From NCBI RefSeq assembly GCF_014650335.1, contig NZ_BMUT01000014.1, forward strand, positions 49,416-113,415: 64,000 nucleotides of DNA. Direction: 5' to 3'. Below, one piece after another: positions 17,472 through 25,871 of this stretch (positions are counted from its first letter, which is position 1; every line of letters starts with the position of its first letter). The notes beneath the pieces are model-generated. The model saw nothing but the letters and a program-made list of their open reading frames with translations. It did not search any database and was not told the DNA's origin. The stretch is from Streptomyces hiroshimensis (GTDB lineage: Bacteria > Actinomycetota > Actinomycetes > Streptomycetales > Streptomycetaceae). A program made the translations under genes and the position numbers.

Positions 17472-17572
17472 GCACCATGATCACATGTGCCCTCCGGGCC
17501 GCTCGCCCCGCAGACACCCGGAAGGCCCAGCTTCACCTGCGCGGCACGGCCCTTCCGGGAGAGCGTGAGGGT

Positions 17573-19114
17573 ATGGAGACGACGCCGCAGGGGCTCGCCC
17601 GGCCTGTCGGCGGCACCGGGCCGCCGCCGCTGGTGCTGGTCGCGGGGGCCACGGGCTACATCGGGGGCCGGCTGGTGCCGGTGCTGCTCGGTGCCGGATA
17701 CCGGGTGCGCTGCCTGGTGCGCGACCCCCGGCGGCTGCGCGACCAGCCGTGGGCCGGCCGCATCGAGGCCGTCCAGGGCGACGTCACCCGCCCGGACACC
17801 CTCGACGGCCCCTGCGAGGGCGTCGACGTCCTCTACTACCTGGTGCACGCGCTCGGCACCGGAGCGGACTTCGAGGAGACCGACCGCCGGGCGGCCCTCG
17901 CGGTGGGCAGGGCGGCGAAGAAGGCCGGGGTGGGCAGGATCGTCTACCTCGGCGGGCTCGCCCCGCGGCAGGTCGCCGAGCGCGACCTCTCGCCCCACCT
18001 GCGCTCCCGCTCCGAAGTCGGACGCATCCTGCTGAACAGCGGAGTGCCCACCGCGCAGCTGCGGGCGGCCGTCATCATCGGCTCCGGCTCGGCCTCCTTC
18101 GAGATGCTGCGCTACCTCACCGAGCGGCTGCCCGTGATGGTCACCCCCAGCTGGGTCGCCACCCGCATCCAGCCCGTCGCCGTGCGGGACGTGCTGCGCT
18201 GCCTCCTCGCCGCCGCCCGGCTCCCGCCGGACGTCAACCGCGGCTTCGACATCGGCGGCCCGGACGTGCTGACCTACCGGCAGATGATGCTGCGCTACGC
18301 CGCCGTGGCCCGCCTGCCGCGGCGGCTCATCGTGCCGGTGCCCGTCCTGACCCCCGGCCTGTCCAGCCTCTGGGTCGGCCTCGTGACCCCGGTCCCCGCC
18401 TCGATCGCCCGCCCGCTGGTGGAGTCCCTGCGCCACGAAGTCGTCTGCCGCGAAAACGACTTCGCCCGCTACGCCCCCGGCCCTCCCGAGGGCCTGATCG
18501 GGTTCGACGAAGCGGTACGCCTCGCCCTCAAGCGGGTGCGCGACACGGACGTGGCCACCCACTGGTCCTCCGCCTCCCTGCCCGGCGCCCCCAGCGACCC
18601 GCTGCCCTCGGACCCGGCGTGGTCGGGCGGCACGCTCTACGAGGACCGCCGCGAGGCGCACATCGAGGCCCCGGCGCGCGAGCTGTGGCGCGTCGTCGAG
18701 GGCATCGGCGGCGAGAACGGGTGGTACTCCTTCCCCCTGGCCTGGTCCCTGCGCGGCCTGCTCGACCGGCTGGCCGGCGGAGTGGGCCTGCGCCGCGGCC
18801 GGCGCGACCCGTACGCGCTGCGCCTGGGCGACTCGCTGGACTTCTGGCGCGTGGAGGAGATCGAACACGGCCACGTGCTGCGGCTGCGGGCGGAGATGCG
18901 GCTGCCCGGCCGCGCCTGGCTGGAACTGACCGTCACGCCCGAGGGGCCCTCGCGCTCCACGTACCGGCAGCGGGCCCTCTTCCGTCCCCACGGGCTGGCC
19001 GGGCACGCCTACTGGTGGAGCGTGGCCCCCTTCCACGCGCTCGTCTTCGGCGGCATGGCCCGCAACATCACACGGCGTGCCCTGCAGGAAGCGGCCCGGC
19101 CCGGGCTGGAGTGA
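17573..19114 (+). CDS. SDR family NAD(P)-binding protein with DUF2867 domain
   Basis: The protein (513 aa) is a two-domain fusion. Residues 20-330 form an atypical SDR/NmrA-like Rossmann domain with the nucleotide motif GATGYIGG and sequences YYLVHALGTG and IVYLGGLAP; the classical YxxxK pair is not obvious. Residues about 345-510 are the DUF2867 domain (lipid-transfer/START-like helix-grip pattern, with YEDRREAHIEAPARELWRVV and a C-terminal YWWSVAPFHALVFGGMARNI). Such fusions are common in actinomycetes and proposed to act on lipophilic or quinone-like ligands. ATG 17573 puts the Rossmann motif at the expected distance; ATG 17477 is an in-frame alternative. Confidence 0.82.
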   Translation: METTPQGLARPVGGTGPPPLVLVAGATGYIGGRLVPVLLGAGYRVRCLVRDPRRLRDQPWAGRIEAVQGDVTRPDTLDGPCEGVDVLYYLVHALGTGADFEETDRRAALAVGRAAKKAGVGRIVYLGGLAPRQVAERDLSPHLRSRSEVGRILLNSGVPTAQLRAAVIIGSGSASFEMLRYLTERLPVMVTPSWVATRIQPVAVRDVLRCLLAAARLPPDVNRGFDIGGPDVLTYRQMMLRYAAVARLPRRLIVPVPVLTPGLSSLWVGLVTPVPASIARPLVESLRHEVVCRENDFARYAPGPPEGLIGFDEAVRLALKRVRDTDVATHWSSASLPGAPSDPLPSDPAWSGGTLYEDRREAHIEAPARELWRVVEGIGGENGWYSFPLAWSLRGLLDRLAGGVGLRRGRRDPYALRLGDSLDFWRVEEIEHGHVLRLRAEMRLPGRAWLELTVTPEGPSRSTYRQRALFRPHGLAGHAYWWSVAPFHALVFGGMARNITRRALQEAARPGLE

Positions 19115-19138
19115 GCCGTGAAGAGCCCGGGCCGGCCG

Positions 19139-19160
19139 GCGGAGCGGCTACGAGCTCCGC
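19139..19160. terminator. Hairpin between convergent genes
   Basis: GCGGAGC (19139-19145) and GCTCCGC (19154-19160) form a 7-bp stem with an 8-base loop in the 53-base gap between the SDR gene and the convergent coiled-coil gene. Confidence 0.5.
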
Positions 19161-19167
19161 GTGCCCG

Positions 19168-19977
19168 TCACGGCGGGCCGGGGCGGTCGTCGATGACGAT
19201 CACCGTCCGCTGCCGCTCCCGGCCCCGCGCCGCCTGTCCCTCGCCTTCGCCGCCGTCCGGGCGGACGGTGTCCACGACCTCGGCGATGCGCTCGTAGAAC
19301 TTCGTGGCCAGCGCGCAGTCGCCGGGATCACCGCCGGGGCCCTGATGCCTGACGGCGTCCAGGGCGGTGAGGATCGCCATCAGACTGCGCCCGGACACGA
19401 TGACGCGTGTCCGGCCGTCGTCCCCGGCCGAGACCTCGCCGGGAACCCTGAAGTGGGCGTTCCGTGCGGCCTGCTCCACGATGAACGCCCAGCTGTCGCG
19501 GTGGCACACCAGCTCCGCGGCGCCGACGCCCGCGGCCCTTTCCAGCCGTTGCCCGGGCGTGGCCTCATCGGCCTCCGGTTCCGCGGCCGGGCCGGCTTCC
19601 GCCGCTGCGTGCGCCGGAGGGGCGAGGAGAGCATTCCGGGTTGTCCGTCCGGCCTTGCGCGGCCCGGTGCGGCCTTCGGCGGCCTCCCGGCAGGCGGCCC
19701 GCAGCTCCTGCCGCAGCGCCTCGTTCTCCCGGCGGGTCGCGGCGACGTCCTCGCGCACCAGGCTCAACGCGCCCCGCAGCTCGCGCAGCTCTTCGTGCAG
19801 CTCACCCAGCCTGCCGCCCAGACCGCCGCCGAGTTCCTGACGCAGCTCGCCGTTCTGCCGGCGCAGTTCCTGAAAGCCGTCCCGGAGAGCCCTGCTCATC
19901 TCGCTCTGCAAGCCGGCTATGGCCTCTCCGAGCTTCCTCAGCGGCTCCTCGTCCGGCGATTTCCTCCACCTGATCAT
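19168..19977 (-). CDS. Coiled-coil hypothetical protein (269 aa)
   Basis: Residues 10-95 form a long heptad-patterned coiled coil (LRKLGEAIAGLQSEMSRAL through RRENEALRQELRAACREA), with a short Gly break. An Ala/Pro/Glu linker (100-145) leads to a small globular domain (about 150-245) with AELVCHRDSWAFIVEQAA, FRVPG and RVIVSGRSLMAILTALDAV. No membrane segment is seen. I do not know the family; the C-terminal domain looks like those found in many short Streptomyces proteins. It is divergent from the propeller gene (167-base gap). Confidence 0.7.
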   Translation of the reverse strand: MIRWRKSPDEEPLRKLGEAIAGLQSEMSRALRDGFQELRRQNGELRQELGGGLGGRLGELHEELRELRGALSLVREDVAATRRENEALRQELRAACREAAEGRTGPRKAGRTTRNALLAPPAHAAAEAGPAAEPEADEATPGQRLERAAGVGAAELVCHRDSWAFIVEQAARNAHFRVPGEVSAGDDGRTRVIVSGRSLMAILTALDAVRHQGPGGDPGDCALATKFYERIAEVVDTVRPDGGEGEGQAARGRERQRTVIVIDDRPGPP

Positions 19978-20143
19978 GCGGCTCCCCGTCCCTGCGGCCA
20001 GTCCGGTGACCGGAACCGTTCAAGGATCCCGGCCCCTCCGCAGAGGAGGAGAGAAGTCCGTTAGGGGTGGCTTGTTCCCTCTGGTGGCCGTCCGGAACCG
20101 CCTGGTTGCACCGGCCGCTCCCTGCGTCACCGAGAATGCCGGG

Positions 20144-21694
20144 ATGCGCGCGATACCTGACCGACCCTTTCTCGAAGCCGGCTGGCCGTACTGGGCCGGG
20201 GTGAGCGCCGACGGCGTCTGGCTGGCCGCCAAGGCCTCCGGGGAGGGACCGGGCGGCGGGCCGCGGGTGGCCGTCTACCGGAAGAGCGACTTCTCCCTGT
20301 GGGACCTCGTGGAGGTCGACCACGACGTGGAGGCCTTCTCCTTCCATCCCGTCCTCCCTCTGCTCGCCCTGGTCACCGAATGGGGCGAGGAGGAGGACCG
20401 CGTGGGCGGCCTGTTCCTCTACGAGCCGCACACGCGGCGCCGCGTCTCCGTCCCCGTCACCGGCGCGGGGATCACGGGGGTGCGCTGGCTCGACGAGCGC
20501 AGGCTCAAGGTGACCTTCTCCCTGCCGGACCTCTCCTACGAGCGGGACGGCGAGGACGGCTACGCGCAATGCGTCATCGAGCGCGACGTGTGGCCGGGTG
20601 TCGAGGCCGGAGAGATCGACCTCGGGGTGCGGGAGGCCGTGGCGGCCGAGGACGTGGACTGGGGCCCGCCGCTCGACCCCGGCTACCGGCCGGGCGACCA
20701 TCTCGCCGCCCTGGCCGCCGAGGCGGGGATGACCTGGACGTACCGCGACGACGTCATGGCGGTGGAGGCGCTGCGGGACGGCCGGGTGATCTGCAGCCTG
20801 CTCCGCACGAGCCTGCTGGAGTGCTGGTCGCCCACGGGCTCCCTGCTGTGGTCCGTGCCCGTGCCCGAGGGCACCTTCGACCAGCCCGGCTGCCAGGTGT
20901 ACGTGGCGCCGGACGAACACACGGCATGGACCGTCGTTCTCCTCGGTGACAGCTCCCACAGGCGGACGCTTCTCCAGCGGATCGACCTCGCGGACGGCAC
21001 GGTCATCGCCGAGCGCTGTCTCGACTTCCCGGCCAGGCTCTCCGCACGGGCCGACGGTGCGTGGGCGGCCCGTGACGCGCGTGACCGGTACCGGCTGGAC
21101 CGTGAGCCGCCCTCCGGAGCACCGGTGTTCACGCCTGCGGGACGACAGCTGGGCACGGTGGCGCTGGGGGAGTACGACGCCTCGTCCGCGTTCGACATCC
21201 GCCGCTGCCCGCACCTGCTCTTCCTGCAAGGCGCCGGTGACGGGCCGAGCCCGGAGAAGTGGGTGGTGGAGGCCTCACCCAAGGGCGTCGAGAACCTGTT
21301 CCCGCTGCGGTGGGAGGAGTGCCCAGCGGGACCGGTCGGCGGTGGGCCCGGGGTGTACGTCCGGGACGCCCTGGGGCCGGGGATCGTGCATGCCGTGGCC
21401 ACCACGGAAGGGTCGTTGCTGCTCCGCCGTGCGTTCCCCCACGGTGAGGTGGTGTGGGCGCACCGCACGGACGCCGAGGTCAGGGCGGTGGACGCAGGCG
21501 GCGGGCTTCTCCACGTCGTGACCGGTGCGAAGGAACTGCTGACCTTGCGCCCGGCCGACGGCGAGGTGACAGCCCGTCAGCCCACCGCCGTGGACGGGCA
21601 CGACTTCACTCCGCGGAGCCTGAGCGCCGCACCGGGCGGGGGCGTGTTCATCGGAACGGCGGAGGGACGGATCCTCGTACTCGAACGGCCCTAG
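20144..21694 (+). CDS. WD40/PQQ-like beta-propeller protein
   Basis: The protein (516 aa) has no signal peptide and is built of repeated four-stranded blades with patterns such as VAVYRKSDFSLWDLV, LLECWSPTGSLLWSVPV and GGVFIGTAEGRILVLERP, typical of a cytoplasmic propeller used as a binding scaffold. Blade spacing suggests seven or eight blades. No enzymatic motif was seen. ATG 20144 lies 6 bases after GAGAAT (20132-20137), with TTGCAC at 20106-20111, so the transcript may be leaderless. It converges with the marR gene across a 14-base repeat array. Confidence 0.65.
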   Translation: MRAIPDRPFLEAGWPYWAGVSADGVWLAAKASGEGPGGGPRVAVYRKSDFSLWDLVEVDHDVEAFSFHPVLPLLALVTEWGEEEDRVGGLFLYEPHTRRRVSVPVTGAGITGVRWLDERRLKVTFSLPDLSYERDGEDGYAQCVIERDVWPGVEAGEIDLGVREAVAAEDVDWGPPLDPGYRPGDHLAALAAEAGMTWTYRDDVMAVEALRDGRVICSLLRTSLLECWSPTGSLLWSVPVPEGTFDQPGCQVYVAPDEHTAWTVVLLGDSSHRRTLLQRIDLADGTVIAERCLDFPARLSARADGAWAARDARDRYRLDREPPSGAPVFTPAGRQLGTVALGEYDASSAFDIRRCPHLLFLQGAGDGPSPEKWVVEASPKGVENLFPLRWEECPAGPVGGGPGVYVRDALGPGIVHAVATTEGSLLLRRAFPHGEVVWAHRTDAEVRAVDAGGGLLHVVTGAKELLTLRPADGEVTARQPTAVDGHDFTPRSLSAAPGGGVFIGTAEGRILVLERP

Positions 21695-21735
21695 CTCTCT
21701 ACCCCTGGCTCTCCACCCCTGGCTCTCCACCCCTC
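21694..21735. repeat. Three 14-bp tandem repeats between convergent genes
   Basis: Three units of GCTCTCCACCCCTG type (21694-21707, 21708-21721, 21722-21735) fill the whole gap between the stop of the propeller gene and the stop of the marR gene. The last and first bases overlap those stop codons. Confidence 0.85.
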
Positions 21736-22225
21736 AGCTCTGCACTTCGCGGACCCAGGCGGTGAGCCCCGCCACGAACCCCGCCCGCTCGTCGGGTGTC
21801 AGCCCGTCCAGGGCGCGCAGCAGCGGCTCGGTCCGCCGGACGATGAAGGTTTCGAGCGGCGGACGGAACTCCTCGGCCAGGGACACCAGGACACGCCGGC
21901 GGTTGGCCGGGTCCTCGGCCCGTTCCACGATCCCGGCCCGGCTCAGGCCGCCGACCAGGTCGCTGGCGGTGGGCAGCGAGACCTGGAGCCGCCGGGCGAT
22001 CTCACTGACCGTCAGCGGCGGCCCGGCCAGCAGCTGGGGCAGGACAGCGCCGTGACGGGGTGTCAGTCCATGGGTCTCCATTGCCTCGCGCAGTGGTGCC
22101 GGCATCAGGCCCCGTACCACCGCGCCGCGGTAGAACGGCTCCAACAGCGGTACCAGGCCGACGACTTCGAGCTCGGCCGGTGTCGGCTTCCGTGAGGGCT
22201 TCCCGGATTCTGGGGTGTGCTGCAT
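21734..22225 (-). CDS. MarR family transcriptional regulator
   Basis: The protein (163 aa) has the MarR winged helix: HGLTPRHGAVLPQLLAGPPLTVSEIARRLQ, the recognition helix around SLPTASDLVGGLSRAGIVER, and the wing DPANRRRVLVSL, flanked by dimerisation helices. ATG 22225 is chosen as the first start before the conserved region. It is divergent from questin-oxidase paralogue 2, and a perfect 15-base inverted repeat lies in the 78-base gap, so it probably represses both itself and that gene, relieved by a phenolic or other small ligand as is usual for MarR proteins. Confidence 0.88.
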   Translation of the reverse strand: MQHTPESGKPSRKPTPAELEVVGLVPLLEPFYRGAVVRGLMPAPLREAMETHGLTPRHGAVLPQLLAGPPLTVSEIARRLQVSLPTASDLVGGLSRAGIVERAEDPANRRRVLVSLAEEFRPPLETFIVRRTEPLLRALDGLTPDERAGFVAGLTAWVREVQS

Positions 22226-22250
22226 ACTACGAGTGTATATGGTTTTGATC

Positions 22251-22265
22251 TCCAAACTGTTTGGA
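22251..22265. promoter_or_regulatory. MarR operator in divergent promoter
   Basis: TCCAAACTGTTTGGA is a perfect inverted repeat with 7-base arms around one central base. It sits between the divergent marR and questin-oxidase starts, in an unusually A/T-rich stretch. Immediately beside it are two direct 10-base repeats (TCGAAGTTAA, TCGAAGTTAG at 22269-22288). Confidence 0.7.
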
Positions 22266-22303
22266 TAGTCGAAGTTAATCGAAGTTAGCCGAAGGGTCTC
22301 ACC

Positions 22304-23422
22304 ATGACGTCGATCAGCTACAGCGATGCGCTCAACGATGCTCTTGAACGGATGGACGACCTCGGGTACGAGCGCGGGCAGGGCGCCGACCTCGCCAACC
22401 ACGGCCCGATGGGCGCCGAGGCGCTCGCCCTGCTCGGGCAGGAGGACGAGGTCGCCCGCTGGGTGGTGCGCTACCGGAAGGCGATGGAGCACCACGAGCC
22501 CCCGGCCGCCCGTTTCGCCCTGGACCCCGCGGACGAGTCCTCGTGGCGCCCCGCCCTCGGGGCCTTCGACCGGGCGGGCGACTGGGAGCGGCTCTTCGTC
22601 CGCGAACTGGCCGAGGCGCACTGGCGCGAGGTCCTCGTCCGCTGGTGGCCCCGCCTGATCCCGGGCCTGTTCGCCGGCCTCACCCACGGGCTCATCCGCA
22701 CCGCCCACGCCGTCCGCGGCCTGTACGCGGCCGCCGACAAGCCGTCACCTCTTCAGCTGAACGAGCTGGCCCGCGGCCTGGCGTACTGGGCCGCCCGGTA
22801 CGCCGAGCTCCCCGGCCGGCCGCGGCTCGCCGGATCCCACGACCTGCCCGCCGCGGTCGCAGCCCTGCCCCGCGTGGCCCCGGACGGCCAGATGGGCCCG
22901 GATGCCGCCCGCCGGCGCCTGGAGTCGCTCGCCCAACTGCCCGGCTACGACGAGTCGCTGGGCCGGCTGGCCCCGGAGCAGGCGCCCCGGCTGCTGAGCG
23001 AGATGACGGCCCAGTTCGCCGACGTCTACCTCGGCCACCCCGAGGTCTTCCCGGTCCCGCTGATCCACGGCGTGACCGCCCCCGCCGCCGCCCGCATCGT
23101 GCTTCCGCACCTGCCGCACGAGCTGTACGAACCGACGCTGGCCCGGCTCTGGCAGGTGCACACGGCCTTCCTGCTGGTCTTCACCACCGACCGGCGCGAG
23201 GAGGGCACGGAGGCCTGGCGGGCGGAGGCGCGGGATCTGCCCCCGCTGGACGAACTGGGCGCCCGGGCCGCCGAACACGGCGACGAACACGTCATCAAGT
23301 TCACCGAGGCGTGCCTGCGCGAGTACGCGCTGCGCCCCGACCCGCGCTACCCGGCCGCCGCCTACGCCGCGCAGCGCCGCATCACCCGCCTGGACGACGG
23401 CGGCGCGATCCGGCGGGTCTGA
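22304..23422 (+). CDS. Questin oxidase family protein (paralogue 2)
   Basis: The protein (372 aa) shares the landmarks of the copy at 3514: ANHGPMGAEALALLG, RWWPRLIPGLFAGLTHGLIRT and HGDEHVIKFTEACL. Named relatives are fungal anthraquinone oxygenases; bacterial members may oxidise aromatic polyketides or other quinone-like compounds, without experimental proof known to me. ATG 22304 starts MTSISYSDALNDALERMDDL. It is divergent from a marR gene across a palindromic operator, suggesting induction by an aromatic ligand. Its 3' end overlaps the convergent protease gene by 41 bases. Confidence 0.82.
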   Translation: MTSISYSDALNDALERMDDLGYERGQGADLANHGPMGAEALALLGQEDEVARWVVRYRKAMEHHEPPAARFALDPADESSWRPALGAFDRAGDWERLFVRELAEAHWREVLVRWWPRLIPGLFAGLTHGLIRTAHAVRGLYAAADKPSPLQLNELARGLAYWAARYAELPGRPRLAGSHDLPAAVAALPRVAPDGQMGPDAARRRLESLAQLPGYDESLGRLAPEQAPRLLSEMTAQFADVYLGHPEVFPVPLIHGVTAPAAARIVLPHLPHELYEPTLARLWQVHTAFLLVFTTDRREEGTEAWRAEARDLPPLDELGARAAEHGDEHVIKFTEACLREYALRPDPRYPAAAYAAQRRITRLDDGGAIRRV

Positions 23423-25439
23423 CGCCGGCGAGGGCCCGGTGCTCGTCGTCCCAGCCGCGCAGTGCCGACGACGCCTCGCCCTCGTCGCGACCGGCGTACC
23501 GGAACACCACGATGGACAGGCACACGAAGAAGAGGGTCGTCAGGGGCAGGCCGACGTCGTGCAGCAGTACCCCGGCGACCAGGACCGCACCGAACACGAA
23601 GGCCGGCTTCGGCAGGCCTCCCCGGATGCCCGCGAGGCCGGCGGGGAGCCACCTGCGCGGGCTCCGGAGGGGCGGCTGATAGGCGGCACCCAGCCGCACG
23701 GCCTTCGGCAGGCGGGCTGCGTAGGCCGCCAGGGTCAGCCCGGGCAGGTGCCAGGAGACCGTCGCGGCCATGGACGGCCACGTCCAGCCCCACACGAGCC
23801 AGGCCGCAGGGACCGTCACCACGCCCCAGGCCCCCAGCCAGAGCGTGACGCGGGCGGCTGCCCCCAGCCGGGCGGCGGGTGTGCACCGCGCGGCTTCGTA
23901 GACGATCCACTGACGCTCGTATTCGGCATGGGCGGCCGCGACGGCACGGGCTTCCGCTTCACGTGCCGCCTGCTGTGCCAGCTGTTGCGCATCGGCTGCG
24001 GCGAACGCGGCGAAGTCGCTGCGCACGAGCAGCCCGACGGGGGAGTCCGGATCGCCGCCCTGCGCGCACAACCGGTCGTACCAGCCGACCCTTCCGGGGG
24101 CGGGCGGCATCACGCGTCCGAGGGCGGTGCGGATCCGCTCCCCGGCGAGAGGATCGGGCAGAAGCGCTGCGAGCAGCAAGCCGCGTGCGCCGTCGCCGGC
24201 CCACTCCCGGGCAGCGTCCGGCAGGCCGGCCGCCCCGGCCACCTCCTGCCAGGCTTGCCAGGTGTCGTCCCATGCCTCCTGCGTCCCGCCGAGGCCGCGC
24301 AGGTCGGTGAAGGCGGCCAGGGCGTCCAGCAGTCCGCCCGCACACAGGTCGCGGTAGATCCCCGCTGCCGGGCCCTCGGTGTCCAGACGGCCCTGCAGGC
24401 ATGCCGTGGCCAGCGATTCCATGGTCACGCGAGTGCCCTTCCAGGCCGCCTCCCCGTCCGGGTCGAGCCAGCCCAGCAGGCGCAGGACCTTCAGGTCGGG
24501 CGTCACGTCCGGGTGTGTCAGCCACCGGTCGATCAGGGTGCGCCGGCCCTCGACGTCGTCGGTGAAGGGGTCGTCGAACCGCTGCAGCCACGCCAGCAGA
24601 TCGCGCCATCCGTCGGTGGGTTCGGAGGGTGTGCCCATGCGGTCGAAGAACTGCTGCCGGGCGGCGGCCCAGTGCGTACGGACGGTCGCCGCCAGATCCC
24701 GCGGCGCCGAGTGCAGCGAACCGGCCAGTGCGAGCGGCTTCCTCGCCCGCGTGGCCGACGACAGTCCGGTGACGAGCGGCGCGGTCCCCGCATGGCGGGT
24801 GAAGGCGTCGACGAAGGCCGCGTCGTCGAGCAGCGTCCTGCTCTTGACCGCCTCCAGCCGCTGGTGCCGCCAGTTGCGGGGAGCCTCCGCCACGACGCCC
24901 AGCAGGAGCCCGTGGGCGAAGAGCGCGGCGCCCGACATGCCCTCCCACGGCGAATCGCCGCTCGCGAGCTCCGGCGAGACGTCCTTGACGTCCAGGACGT
25001 ACCGGTTGCGGACGATGCCCGAGCCGGGGCGCAGCGCGCACTCGATGTGCTCGATGTCCACGCCCCGTGTCCTGTTCTGCTGCGCACGGGGGAAGCCCAT
25101 GGCCTGGCAGCCGCCGAGGGGGGAGTCGTCCGTCAGCCTCGCCCAGTGCACCGGGGACAGACGGCCGGCCGTCTCCGGCCGGACGAGGTCCTGGCCGGAG
25201 ACGAGCAGGGCGGCATCGCAGGCCCCCTCCCCGCGCCACGCCACCTCGGCGCCGTGGCTGCCCGTGCCGCCCACCACCGCCACCCGCGCCCGGCGTTCGT
25301 CCTTGACGACGTGGGCGGCGGTGAGAACCAGCCGCGGGGTCAGGAGATAGCCGCTGCCCCGGCTGCCGGTGATCTGCACGGCGGCGACGCGGCTGTGCTC
25401 GGGACCCATCGGCCGGCCGGCGCGTAAGGCGCCGCTCAC
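23382..25439 (-). CDS. Membrane-anchored trypsin-like serine protease
   Basis: The protein (685 aa) starts with a chymotrypsin/trypsin-fold domain (about 12-200): His in VLTAAHVV (H43), Asp in GACDAALLV (D75) and Ser in WEGMSGAALF (S169). There is no signal peptide, so the protease is cytoplasmic. A helical Trp-rich middle region (about 225-500) resembles effector-associated helical modules, and two or three hydrophobic segments (about 535-580 and 620-650) anchor the C-terminus. GTG 25439 overlaps the stop of the Trypco2 gene by 4 bases (GTGA), fixing both the start and the operon. Codon 5 is TTA, suggesting bldA dependence if this start is right. Trypsin domains paired with Trypco2 are known from predicted actinobacterial conflict systems. 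Confidence 0.82.
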   Translation of the reverse strand: MSGALRAGRPMGPEHSRVAAVQITGSRGSGYLLTPRLVLTAAHVVKDERRARVAVVGGTGSHGAEVAWRGEGACDAALLVSGQDLVRPETAGRLSPVHWARLTDDSPLGGCQAMGFPRAQQNRTRGVDIEHIECALRPGSGIVRNRYVLDVKDVSPELASGDSPWEGMSGAALFAHGLLLGVVAEAPRNWRHQRLEAVKSRTLLDDAAFVDAFTRHAGTAPLVTGLSSATRARKPLALAGSLHSAPRDLAATVRTHWAAARQQFFDRMGTPSEPTDGWRDLLAWLQRFDDPFTDDVEGRRTLIDRWLTHPDVTPDLKVLRLLGWLDPDGEAAWKGTRVTMESLATACLQGRLDTEGPAAGIYRDLCAGGLLDALAAFTDLRGLGGTQEAWDDTWQAWQEVAGAAGLPDAAREWAGDGARGLLLAALLPDPLAGERIRTALGRVMPPAPGRVGWYDRLCAQGGDPDSPVGLLVRSDFAAFAAADAQQLAQQAAREAEARAVAAAHAEYERQWIVYEAARCTPAARLGAAARVTLWLGAWGVVTVPAAWLVWGWTWPSMAATVSWHLPGLTLAAYAARLPKAVRLGAAYQPPLRSPRRWLPAGLAGIRGGLPKPAFVFGAVLVAGVLLHDVGLPLTTLFFVCLSIVVFRYAGRDEGEASSALRGWDDEHRALAGVRPAGSRRRRPGG

Positions 25440-25753
25440 GGCGTGCCGACACCGGCGAGACCGGACACGTCACCCTCGTCGTCGGCGGAGATGAGCACCG
25501 GATCCCCGTCGGCCCGGACGGGCTCCAGGGTGAGCGACACGCGGTGCGTGCGCGTGCGGCTCACTCCGGCGTCGGTCTCCCCGGAGACGACGAACGCGCG
25601 GATGCCGCCTCGCGCGCGGGCGTCCTTCCGCAGCTCGACGGTGAACTCCAGCGCGATCGGCCCCACCTTGAAGGTGATGTCGCTCCCGGCGCCTTGAGCG
25701 GCCGCACTCATCAGCTCGTCGCGCACGGCCTGTACCGCCGCGGCGAGCTCCAT
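25436..25753 (-). CDS. Trypco2 family protein (trypsin-co-occurring domain 2)
   Basis: The small protein (105 aa) begins MELAAAVQAVRDELMSAAA, continues with DITFKVGPIALEFTVELRKD and ends with a THRVSLTLEPVRADGDPVLI strand, the pattern of the trypsin-co-occurring domain 2 family. It is encoded directly in front of a trypsin-like protease with a 4-base overlap, which is the association that gives the family its name. It is probably an adaptor or regulator of the protease. ATG 25753 is preferred (GGGG 4 bases upstream and normal family N-terminus); ATG 25798 would add residues encoded by a 12-base repeat. Confidence 0.85.
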   Translation of the reverse strand: MELAAAVQAVRDELMSAAAQGAGSDITFKVGPIALEFTVELRKDARARGGIRAFVVSGETDAGVSRTRTHRVSLTLEPVRADGDPVLISADDEGDVSGLAGVGTP

Positions 25754-25789
25754 GTCCCCGGACCCCAACGCATCCCCCTCGTGCTGTTG

Positions 25790-25849
25790 TTCGCGCATCG
25801 GTTCACGCAGCTGTTCACGTGTCTGTTCACGTGTCTGTTCACGCCTCGA
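25790..25849 (-). repeat. Five 12-bp tandem repeats before the Trypco2-protease operon
   Basis: Five units of TTCACGTGTCTG type (25790-25849; units 3 and 4 identical) lie between the acetyltransferase and Trypco2 genes, 37 bases upstream of the chosen Trypco2 start. In the Trypco2 frame they would read REQT/REQL-type tetrapeptides, so they are either a 5' untranslated array or an N-terminal extension without an internal start codon except ATG 25798. Confidence 0.85.
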
Positions 25850-25871
25850 AACTCTGCTGCCCCAGGGTAAA

